Shown in pieces: positions 1-6,318 of a stretch of DNA of 6,410 nucleotides; within the stretch, counting starts at the first letter, position 1, and each line of letters starts with the position of its first letter. The notes under the pieces are model-generated. The model was not told the DNA's origin, did not search any database, and saw nothing but the letters and a program-made list of their open reading frames with translations. This stretch comes from Gammaproteobacteria bacterium (GTDB taxonomy: Bacteria; Pseudomonadota; Gammaproteobacteria; Thiohalomonadales; Thiohalomonadaceae). Location of the stretch: the NCBI GenBank assembly GCA_026193675.1, contig JAPHSO010000063.1, positions 1 to 6,410 on the forward strand, given 5' to 3'. Position numbers and translations under genes: made by a program.

Positions 1-1296
1 GAATGGAAGTGTCCTGTACACAACTACATCCCCAATTGGTTACAGCTGATTGACGAGGGTAATGTGACACGGGCTGTCGAGCTCTCACACCAGACCAACT
101 CGTTGCCAGAGATTACCGGCCGGGTCTGCCCTCAGGATCGCCTCTGTGAAGGGGCTTGCACCCTGAATGATGGTCTTGGAGCGGTCACCATCGGTACTGT
201 CGAACGTTATATTACCGATACCGCTTTTGCTGATGGTTGGAAGCCCGACCTGTCACAGGTACAACCTAGCGGCAAAAAGGTCGCTATCGTCGGAGCCGGT
301 CCTGCCGGTCTGGCCGCTGCCGACATCCTTGTTCGCAATGGTGTTGAGGTGACGGTTTTTGATCGCCATCCTGAGATTGGTGGTCTGCTGTTCTTTGGTA
401 TTCCTGAATTCAAACTGGAAAAATCTGTTGTGACTCGTCGACGCGCCATCTTTGAGGAGATGGGTATTAAGTTTGAACTGGGTGTTGAGATTGGTAAAGA
501 CGACGAACAGGGAAGTTCTAGTGTCGCGGGCGCAGGAAGCGCAGGAGCGACCAAGCCAATGCAAGAGCTGATCGACGGTTTCGATTCGGTCTTCCTCGGT
601 ATGGGAACCTACAACTACATGAAGGCGCGTATTCCCGGTGAAGATCTTCCCGGTGTACACGCAGCACTCGATTTCTTGATCTCTAACGTGAACCACTGTC
701 ACGACTTTGAGAAGGATGCGGCAGACTATATCGATATGAAGGGCAAGCGTGTTGTGGTTCTTGGTGGTGGAGATACCGCAATGGACTGCAATCGTACATC
801 GATTCGTCAGGAGGCCGCTTCGGTCACCTGCGCCTATCGTCGTGATGAGGCCAACATGCCCGGCTCTGTCAAAGAGGTGGTCAATGCCAAGGAGGAGGGG
901 GTTCAATTCCTCTTCAATCGTCAGCAGGTAGAGATTGTGGGTGATGGTAAGGTCGAAGGGATTAAGTTGGTCACGACGGAGTTGGGTGAGCCCGATGAGC
1001 GTGGTCGCCGCAGTCCTGTGGTGGTAGAGGGGTCTGAAGAGATCGTTCCTGCAGATGCGGTGATTATCGCCTTCGGTTTCCAGCCCAGCCCTGCACCATG
1101 GTTTAGCGATATCGGTATTGAGACCGACGAGCGTGGTCGTGTCATTGCGCCTGAGGATGGCAAGTTCAAATTCCAGACCGCCAATGAGAAGGTTTTTGCC
1201 GGTGGTGATATGGTTCGTGGTTCTGACCTGGTGGTGACTGCTATCTGGGAAGGACGTCAGGCTGCTGAGGGGATTCTCGATTACCTAAATGTATAA
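1..1296 (+). CDS. gltD: Glutamate synthase [NADPH] small subunit, 5'-truncated by window edge
   Basis: The beta subunit of NADPH-GOGAT takes electrons from NADPH through FAD and passes them to the large subunit GltB, which makes two glutamates from glutamine and 2-oxoglutarate in the cytoplasm. The frame is open from base 1 (reading EWKCPVHNYIPNW), so the true start lies upstream. Compared with E. coli GltD as I recall it, about 55 N-terminal residues are missing; the GTG at 64 is internal and not a start. In fragment numbering, Cys4 and the cluster Cys43, Cys49 and Cys53 belong to the iron-sulfur-binding N-terminal region. The FAD loop GAGPAG is at 98-103, the NADPH loop GGGDTA at 255-260, and the C-terminal FAD motif AGGDMVRGSD begins at 400. 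Residues about 169-186 are a Gly/Ala/Ser-rich insert absent from E. coli GltD. gltB is expected just upstream. Identification is secure, because the similarity to GltD runs along the whole fragment. Confidence 0.97.
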   Translation, partial: EWKCPVHNYIPNWLQLIDEGNVTRAVELSHQTNSLPEITGRVCPQDRLCEGACTLNDGLGAVTIGTVERYITDTAFADGWKPDLSQVQPSGKKVAIVGAGPAGLAAADILVRNGVEVTVFDRHPEIGGLLFFGIPEFKLEKSVVTRRRAIFEEMGIKFELGVEIGKDDEQGSSSVAGAGSAGATKPMQELIDGFDSVFLGMGTYNYMKARIPGEDLPGVHAALDFLISNVNHCHDFEKDAADYIDMKGKRVVVLGGGDTAMDCNRTSIRQEAASVTCAYRRDEANMPGSVKEVVNAKEEGVQFLFNRQQVEIVGDGKVEGIKLVTTELGEPDERGRRSPVVVEGSEEIVPADAVIIAFGFQPSPAPWFSDIGIETDERGRVIAPEDGKFKFQTANEKVFAGGDMVRGSDLVVTAIWEGRQAAEGILDYLNV

Positions 1297-1320
1297 GCGA
1301 GCGACCATCTAAATCATAAT

Positions 1321-1360
1321 AGAGGGGGCAGTTCTGAGCGAGCTGGCCCCTTTATTGTTT
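1321..1360 (+). terminator. Rho-independent terminator after gltD
   Basis: The left arm is 1323-1334 and the right arm 1340-1351, around a five-base loop (1335-1339). An A-T pair and four G-C pairs at the base are followed by one G-G mismatch (1328/1346), then CAG/CTG, a T-G wobble, and T-A and C-G pairs. The right arm runs straight into TTTATTGTTT, an interrupted T tract. The hairpin starts 24 bases after the gltD stop and ends about 40 bases before the hemE start. It should therefore end most of the glt transcript, with some read-through possible because of the mismatch and broken T run. Confidence 0.85.
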
Positions 1361-1390
1361 ATGAATAATGAAAATTGCGCTGTTGCGCAT

Positions 1391-1396
1391 GGGAAG
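1391..1396 (+). promoter_or_regulatory. Ribosome binding site that decides the hemE start
   Basis: GGGAAG lies four bases upstream of the ATG at 1401. Two other in-frame ATGs lie upstream, at 1368 and 1389. Neither has a purine-rich tract in front of it, and the one at 1368 lies just after the T tract of the gltD terminator. The motif is only moderately like the consensus, but it supports 1401, which is also the start that matches the family N-terminus. Confidence 0.5.
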
Positions 1397-1400
1397 AATA

Positions 1401-2468
1401 ATGAGTGAGTTGAAGAACGATCGTTTCCTGAAGGCCCTGCTACGAGAGCCTGTTGATGTTACCCCAGTCTGGATGATGCGCCAGGCCGGTCGTTATCTAC
1501 CTGAGTACAAGGCGACCCGGGCCAAGGCCGGTAGCTTTATGAATCTCTGTATGAATCCTGAATTGGCCTGCGAGGTGACGATTCAGCCCCTTGAGCGTTT
1601 TCCGCTCGATGCGGCGATCCTCTTCTCTGATATTCTGACCATCCCCGATGCGATGGGGTTGCAGCTGCGATTTGCTGAGGGTGAAGGTCCAATCTTTGAC
1701 AAGCCGGTGCGCACCGAGGCGGACGTAAATAATCTTTTTGTGCCCGATCCTGAAGGTGAGCTGAAATATGTGATGGATGCGGTAAGAACCATCCGTCGTG
1801 AACTCAATGGTCGTGTACCACTAATCGGGTTCTCCGGTAGTCCCTGGACGCTCGCAACCTATATGGTTGAGGGTGGTTCATCGAAAGAGTACTCCAAGGT
1901 GAAGGGGATGCTGTTTGATCGTCCTGACCTGATGCACAAGCTGCTCGATACTACTGCCAAGGCGGTGATCCAGTATCTCAATGCACAGATTGCTGCTGGA
2001 GCGCAGGCGGTACAGATCTTCGATACCTGGGGCGGTATGCTCACTCCTCGAGACTATAAAGAGTTTTCACTCAACTACATGCAGCAGATTATCGATGGTC
2101 TGACCCGTGAAGCGGATGGTCGTAAGGTGCCTGTCATCCTCTTTACCAAGGGTGGCGGTCAGTGGCTAGAGGCGATGGCCGATACTGGCGCAGATGCATT
2201 GGGGCTCGACTGGACCTGTGATATCGGCAAGGCGCGTGAGCGTGTTGGTGACCGTGTAGCACTGCAGGGCAATATGGATCCTACGGTGCTCTATGCCAAT
2301 CCTGAACGTATCCGTGAAGAGGTCTCTACAATTCTGGAGAGCTACGGTCAGGGTTCAGGTCATGTCTTCAATCTGGGGCACGGTATTCATCAACACGTGA
2401 ATCCAGAAAATGCCGGCGCTTTTGTTGATGCTGTGCATGAACTGAGCCCCAAATACCACACATCATAG
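1401..2468 (+). CDS. hemE: Uroporphyrinogen decarboxylase
   Basis: This cytoplasmic enzyme removes the four acetate carboxyl groups of uroporphyrinogen III to give coproporphyrinogen III on the route to haem; it needs no cofactor. With the ATG at 1401 the protein has 355 residues and begins MSELKNDRFLKALL, matching the E. coli protein (354 residues as I recall) from its first residue. The longer frame from 1368 would add eleven residues (MKIALLRMGRI) with no family counterpart. Active-site residues known for the family are all present: Arg27 and Arg31 in MMRQAGRYLPEY, Asp77 in FSDILT, Tyr154 in PWTLATYMVEGG, Thr209 in FDTWGG and His327 in GHGIHQ. The gene follows gltD across a terminator, and I see no clear promoter in the short gap, so it may rely on read-through or on a promoter I did not recognise. 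No T-tailed hairpin follows its TAG stop. Confidence 0.97.
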   Translation: MSELKNDRFLKALLREPVDVTPVWMMRQAGRYLPEYKATRAKAGSFMNLCMNPELACEVTIQPLERFPLDAAILFSDILTIPDAMGLQLRFAEGEGPIFDKPVRTEADVNNLFVPDPEGELKYVMDAVRTIRRELNGRVPLIGFSGSPWTLATYMVEGGSSKEYSKVKGMLFDRPDLMHKLLDTTAKAVIQYLNAQIAAGAQAVQIFDTWGGMLTPRDYKEFSLNYMQQIIDGLTREADGRKVPVILFTKGGGQWLEAMADTGADALGLDWTCDIGKARERVGDRVALQGNMDPTVLYANPERIREEVSTILESYGQGSGHVFNLGHGIHQHVNPENAGAFVDAVHELSPKYHTS

Positions 2469-2499
2469 AGCTATTGGATTTAGAGATAGCGCCCAAAAT

Positions 2500-2528
2500 T
2501 TGAGGCTTGTGGCAGTTACTGATATAAG
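2500..2528 (+). promoter_or_regulatory. Candidate sigma-70 promoter with extended -10 for the GGDEF-EAL gene
   Basis: TTGAGG (2500-2505) and TATAAG (2523-2528) are separated by exactly 17 bases. A TG one base upstream of the -10 hexamer (2520-2521) adds an extended -10 element. The -35 matches consensus at four of six positions and the -10 at five of six. The predicted transcript would start near 2535, leaving a leader of about 90 bases before the ATG at 2627. This is a visual prediction only. It is supported by its location in the gap after hemE and by the next gene's unrelated role. Confidence 0.5.
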
Positions 2529-2583
2529 GAACAGATAAATTATAAGAGTCTTCAGTAATAGGGCTCATTAAAGACAGAACTCA

Positions 2584-2592
2584 GGGAGGGGG
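2584..2592 (+). promoter_or_regulatory. Strong Shine-Dalgarno tract, misplaced for the downstream large gene
   Basis: The purine tract GGGAGGGGG is the best ribosome binding site in the gap. It is 34 bases from the ATG of the GGDEF-EAL gene (2627), too far to serve it directly. It is well spaced for a GTG at 2596 (six bases after GGAGG), which opens a 13-codon frame, and also for an ATG at 2594 that is followed at once by TGA. The ATG at 2627 itself has no visible Shine-Dalgarno. Confidence 0.55.
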
Positions 2593-2595
2593 CAT

Positions 2596-2637
2596 GTGAA
2601 ACTGGGCATCGCATGCTTTATGTCAAATGCAGTTTGA
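2596..2637 (+). CDS. Possible 13-residue leader peptide overlapping the GGDEF-EAL start
   Basis: GTG at 2596 opens a frame reading MKLGIACFMSNAV and ending in TGA at 2635-2637. It lies directly behind the strong purine tract at 2584-2592. Its last 11 bases overlap the start of the large gene at 2627, in a different frame. Ribosomes loaded at the strong site would finish about ten bases past the large gene's ATG, which would suit translational coupling or re-initiation. The peptide is too short to judge from composition and resembles nothing I recognise. Alternatives are a chance frame, or a one-base difference that hides a longer N-terminus of the large protein; removing one base between 2596 and 2627 would fuse the frames. 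No in-frame start exists upstream of 2627 in the large gene's own frame, because TGA sits at 2597-2599. Confidence 0.3.
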   Translation: MKLGIACFMSNAV

Positions 2638-5119
2638 TTTCAGAAACTATAGCCTGCGGGCTCTTTCACTGTTCTTTGCAGTTATTGCAGGGATCCTGGT
2701 GCTCTCTATTGCCTGGCTCTCTCAGCAGTATTTGGTGAAAGAGAATCTCAGCAGCAGTGAAAATGTCCAGACGCGAAATACAATTCTGAGTCTTAATAGC
2801 GATACCAAGGATCTGCTATGGGAGGGCAAGGTTTCGCTTGATGGCTTTCTTCTAACCGCTGAACCACAATCTCATAACCGGGTTCTCCTCAATCTTTCTC
2901 TGGTTAAGATCCATCTTAAGAAGATGTTAGAGCTGACAGAGAGCAGCCGCCTGCGACATCACAGCCTGATCAATCAGACTTTGAGTCGACTCGACGAACT
3001 CAACGGCTCAATCAAGCAGTTGATGACCATTCGATCGACTGCCAATCAACAGTATCCGGCATTTGAGGTGATGAGCAAGGAGATGGAGCCGAGTAATGTT
3101 CTGTTCGCACAACTCTCATCCATGTTGATCGAAAATATTGATGTCGATTCAGGCCAGAGTGAAGTGACCTCCCTGGTTCATTCAGTCCGCTATAACTGGC
3201 TGTCGATGACCTCCTCATTTCGTCTTTATCTGAATATGCTCTTTGGGGCGATAAGTAGTGAAGCGCTACAGGGACGGGCTGAGAATGTTCTGCTCTATTA
3301 TGAGCAGGTTATCAAGGATCTGACCGCTCTACGACAGATGGATGAGAGTGGTGATCTCGGTCTAATGGAGGAAAATATACCGGCCAGATTACTGGTCAGC
3401 GCCAACCAATGGATGACTGGTTTTGAGAAGGTGATCAATATTAGACAATCTGGAAAGTGGCGTAGTGACTATCCGTTGCTGGTCAATAACATTGAACCCA
3501 GCTTTATCGATATATGGCGCCAACTGGCTCTACTGGATGATCAGATTAATAACTCAGCAGTTGAGGATATGAACTCAATGTTCAGGGTGGCAAATAATAT
3601 CTCTTTGATCCTCTGGGCCTCCGCCGTGCTGTTTTTTGCTGTGCTTCTAGTTGGACATCTCTACTTTAACCGGAGTGTATTGAGACCGATTTCTATCGTT
3701 GGTTATGCCCTCGAAAAAGAGGGTGAGAGTGTGGAGGGTGAGATAAAAATGACCAGCCCGATTAAGGAGATAAAACTGCTTATCGACTCATTTACCAAAA
3801 TGCGTGATGAGGTGCGGGCCCGGCAAGAGGCGCTCATTTACCAGGCAGGTCATGATCCCCTGACAGGATTATCGAATCGTCATATCTTTAGACAGGAGAT
3901 CGATAGAACACTACAGAGAGCGAAAGAGAATCATAGTTCATTTGCTGTACTCATTAAGGATCTCGATAGCTTTAAGGAGATCAATGATGCGCTGGGTCAC
4001 CATGCCGGAGATGATATTCTTGTTCAGGTTACCGAGCGCTTGCTGAATTGTATGGGGGAGAACGACACCATTGCTCGTCTGGGGGGAGATGAATTTGCAA
4101 TCATCCTGCCAGATGCCGGACGTGAAGAGGCGGCGTTGATGGCGACACAAATTAGCAATGTTCTGGACCATGATTTTCATTATCAGACCCATGCGCTCTC
4201 AGTCAGAGGGAGTATTGGCATAGCGATGTTCCCGGATGATAGTGAGAAGTCGACTAATCTGCTGCAATTTGCCGATGTGGCGATGTATAGCGCCAAGCGA
4301 AATAATCAGAATTTCAGCTTCTACAATCAGGATGATGATGAGAACAGCCTACAGAACCTGGAGTTATTGAGTGAGCTGCGACACGCTATTGAGCACAATG
4401 AGCTGCTGCTCCACTACCAGCCCAAGATGGAGATAGATAGTGGGACGGTTCTTGGGGTGGAGGCGTTATTGCGCTGGAATCATTCAATCAAGGGGATGAT
4501 CGCACCGGGATTTTTGGTCGAGCTGGCAGAGCGTTCAGGAATTATTGGATTGCTGACACTATGGATTATTCGAGAGTCACTACGCCAGAGAAAGTGTTGG
4601 TTGGAGCGAGGCATCGATCTCTGTATTTCGGTCAATCTGTCGGTCTGGAATATTCAGGACAAAGATTTTGAGGGACAGATTAAAGCTATTATTGATGATA
4701 TCGGTTGGGATGGTGAGGGCCTTATCTTTGAGATCACCGAGGGGGCGATGATGACCGATCCCGAGCGTGCACTAACAACTATGAATGCACTGACTGAGTT
4801 GGGGATACACTTCTCTGTCGATGATTATGGAACAGGATTTTCTTCTCTCGCCTATCTAAAACGATTGCCGGTAAATGAGATGAAGATTGATCAGTCATTT
4901 GTGATGGATATGTTATCCAATGATGCCGATCAAGTTATTGTTCGTTCAACCGTTGAGCTTGCCCATAATCTCGGTATGCGTGTAGTGGCAGAAGGGATCG
5001 AAGATGGGCAGACTCTGGAGCGATTAAAGAGTTACGGCTGTGATATTGGTCAGGGCTATTTTATCAAGCGACCTGCAACTGCTGCGGATCTTGAAAAGTG
5101 GTTGCAGGAACGGAACTAG
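2627..5119 (+). CDS. Membrane-bound GGDEF-EAL cyclic di-GMP turnover protein with large periplasmic sensor region
   Basis: An 830-residue inner-membrane signalling protein. Segments in order: membrane helix about 12-31; a mostly helical, cysteine-free extracytoplasmic region about 32-324 that I cannot assign; membrane helix about 325-347; HAMP-like and coiled linker about 348-405; GGDEF domain about 406-570; EAL domain about 585-826. The GGDEF domain keeps HDPLTGLSNR (409-418), DLDSFKEIND and a canonical GGDEF (486-490), so diguanylate cyclase activity is plausible. The inhibitory-site RxxD reads GEND, with Gly477 replacing Arg. The EAL domain keeps EALLRW (612-617), the Asn of SVNLS, the Glu of EITE, DDYGTGFSS (Asp732, Asp733), the Lys of MKID, the Glu of VAEGIE and QGYF, so phosphodiesterase activity is equally plausible. 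Which activity dominates cannot be read from sequence. The start is the only ATG possible in frame, although it has a poor ribosome site. A likely promoter lies upstream, and the gene ends 9 bases from a convergent gene. Confidence 0.93.
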   Translation: MQFDFRNYSLRALSLFFAVIAGILVLSIAWLSQQYLVKENLSSSENVQTRNTILSLNSDTKDLLWEGKVSLDGFLLTAEPQSHNRVLLNLSLVKIHLKKMLELTESSRLRHHSLINQTLSRLDELNGSIKQLMTIRSTANQQYPAFEVMSKEMEPSNVLFAQLSSMLIENIDVDSGQSEVTSLVHSVRYNWLSMTSSFRLYLNMLFGAISSEALQGRAENVLLYYEQVIKDLTALRQMDESGDLGLMEENIPARLLVSANQWMTGFEKVINIRQSGKWRSDYPLLVNNIEPSFIDIWRQLALLDDQINNSAVEDMNSMFRVANNISLILWASAVLFFAVLLVGHLYFNRSVLRPISIVGYALEKEGESVEGEIKMTSPIKEIKLLIDSFTKMRDEVRARQEALIYQAGHDPLTGLSNRHIFRQEIDRTLQRAKENHSSFAVLIKDLDSFKEINDALGHHAGDDILVQVTERLLNCMGENDTIARLGGDEFAIILPDAGREEAALMATQISNVLDHDFHYQTHALSVRGSIGIAMFPDDSEKSTNLLQFADVAMYSAKRNNQNFSFYNQDDDENSLQNLELLSELRHAIEHNELLLHYQPKMEIDSGTVLGVEALLRWNHSIKGMIAPGFLVELAERSGIIGLLTLWIIRESLRQRKCWLERGIDLCISVNLSVWNIQDKDFEGQIKAIIDDIGWDGEGLIFEITEGAMMTDPERALTTMNALTELGIHFSVDDYGTGFSSLAYLKRLPVNEMKIDQSFVMDMLSNDADQVIVRSTVELAHNLGMRVVAEGIEDGQTLERLKSYGCDIGQGYFIKRPATAADLEKWLQERN

Positions 5120-5131
5120 ACTCGCAGTCTA
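5117..5131. other. Perfect hairpin joining the stop codons of two convergent genes
   Basis: TAGACT (5117-5122) and AGTCTA (5126-5131) form a six-pair stem around CGC. The left arm begins with the TAG stop of the GGDEF-EAL gene, and the right arm ends with the complement of the UbiI-like gene's TAG stop. Top-strand transcripts continue into ATTTC, a very weak T tract, and the bottom strand continues into GTTCCG. It could be a small two-way terminator or transcript end-stabiliser. The stem is short, and no better terminator is visible for either gene within the window. Confidence 0.4.
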
Positions 5132-6310
5132 TTTCAAGCCCATCGCCTGCCGAATGATATGACTCTTCAGGGGGCCGGCATGGTTGGCAATGTTAAGTCC
5201 AAGGTTGCGCACCGTTTTGAGTAGAGGCTGATCGTTACTAAAGAGACGTTTAAATCCATCCATCGCCGCCATCACGGCAACATTCTCACCTTTACGGCTT
5301 CGCTCATAGCGACGAAGTAGTGCATATTCACCCCAATCACCATTGCCGTTCCGTGCTTCGATAATCTGTGAAGAGAGTTCGCTCACATCATTAATCCCCA
5401 GATTGAGTCCCTGACCTGCAAGGGGATGGATCGCATGGGCAGCGTTACCAACCAGCACTACTCGCTCAGAGCAGTAGCGATTGGCGTGTTTGAGCTGCAA
5501 TGGAAACAGACCCCGAGGGCCAACACTCTGCATCTCTCCAAGGGTGTCACCAAATGCCATATGCAATTCGGTTAGGAAATTGGCCTCATCTAGCCTGCTT
5601 AGCCTGTCGGCCTCGTCGGGCGATGTTGACCAGACGATTGAGCTCAACTCTTTCTGGTCGAGGGGTAGAAATGCGAGCGGACCCAATTTCATAAACTGCT
5701 GCCATGCGGTGAATTGGTGACTCTTTTCAGTCCTAACGGTGGCGACAATCGCACTCTGATCATAGAGCCAACCGGTAGTTGAGATACCAACCTGATCGCG
5801 CACCCACGAGTTTGCCCCGTCGGCCGCCACCAATAATTTTGCCGAGAGCCTGCTGCCATTGTCGAGCATTAACTCAACAAAACCATCATGCTGTTTCAGT
5901 TCACTGATCCTGGCGGGAGTGATTATCTCAATGCTTTCGAGCTCATCAATCCGATTAAGTAGCGCTTTATGGATGACACTATTTTCAACAATGTGGCCGA
6001 GGTTTGACTCACCGAGATCACTAGAATCGAAGTGGATAGAGCCACTACCGCCCTCATCCCACACCTGCATATGCTGGTATGGCGTAACGCGCATCTCTAC
6101 CATCTTCTGCCAGGCGCCCACCTTCTCAAACATATTCTCTGTCGCCCGGGTTATTGCACTGACACGAATATCATACTCAGCTCGAGGCCACTCCAGTGGT
6201 GGGAGTTGGGGCTCAATGATAGCGATGCTCATTCCCTGTTGTCCGAGGGCTGCTGCCAAAGTCGCCCCGACCATTCCGCCACCAGAGATAATCAGATCAT
6301 ATTGTTTCAT
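5129..6310 (-). CDS. ubiI: UbiI-like FAD-dependent 2-polyprenylphenol hydroxylase
   Basis: A flavoprotein of the UbiH/UbiI/UbiF family, which uses NAD(P)H and oxygen to hydroxylate the ring of ubiquinone precursors, usually at the inner membrane or in the cytosolic Ubi complex. From the ATG at 6310 the protein has 393 residues: the FAD loop GGGMVG at 10-15, RVSAI at 49-53, the ADG motif at 163-165, and the second FAD motif GNAAHAIHPLAGQG from about 288. The stretch LGHIVENSVIH and the ending IIRQAMGL match E. coli UbiI (VisC) better than UbiF or UbiH as I recall them, suggesting C5 hydroxylation. Some segments, such as GPLAFLPL and VRNLGL, are also UbiF- or UbiH-like, so the position of action is less sure than the family. 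The usual Asp of the GD motif is Asn289. An alternative GTG start at 6322 adds four residues and overlaps the preceding stop codon (GTGA); the ATG is preferred because it places GGGMVG exactly as in E. coli UbiI. Neither start has a strong Shine-Dalgarno, which fits translational coupling to the gene upstream. Confidence 0.9.
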   Translation of the reverse strand: MKQYDLIISGGGMVGATLAAALGQQGMSIAIIEPQLPPLEWPRAEYDIRVSAITRATENMFEKVGAWQKMVEMRVTPYQHMQVWDEGGSGSIHFDSSDLGESNLGHIVENSVIHKALLNRIDELESIEIITPARISELKQHDGFVELMLDNGSRLSAKLLVAADGANSWVRDQVGISTTGWLYDQSAIVATVRTEKSHQFTAWQQFMKLGPLAFLPLDQKELSSIVWSTSPDEADRLSRLDEANFLTELHMAFGDTLGEMQSVGPRGLFPLQLKHANRYCSERVVLVGNAAHAIHPLAGQGLNLGINDVSELSSQIIEARNGNGDWGEYALLRRYERSRKGENVAVMAAMDGFKRLFSNDQPLLKTVRNLGLNIANHAGPLKSHIIRQAMGLK

Positions 6311-6318
6311 GGTTTCGT

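Noticed and set aside
64..66. GTG that could be taken as the start of the first gene
   Set aside because: The same frame is open to base 1 and encodes conserved GltD sequence there (EWKCPVHNYIPNW), so the gene begins outside the window.
253..906. Long antisense frame opposite gltD
   Set aside because: It lies wholly inside a conserved gene on the other strand, and its protein has no recognisable motif. It mirrors the codon pattern of gltD.
1368..1400. N-terminal extension of HemE from ATG 1368 or 1389
   Set aside because: The extra residues have no family counterpart, and the ATG at 1401 has a ribosome site and aligns exactly with E. coli HemE.
1361..1408. Fifteen-codon frame from ATG 1361 that overlaps the hemE start by eight bases
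   Set aside because: It begins inside the tail of the terminator and has no Shine-Dalgarno, unlike the short frame before the GGDEF-EAL gene. It is best explained by chance.
2470..2490. GCTAT...ATAGC inverted repeat just after hemE as a terminator
   Set aside because: It has only five pairs, an eleven-base loop and no T tract after it (GCCCAAAATTT follows).
4331..4345. GATGATGATGAG run in the GGDEF-EAL gene as a possible phase-variation repeat
   Set aside because: It has only three triplet units, and length changes would stay in frame. It encodes an acidic linker between the two domains.
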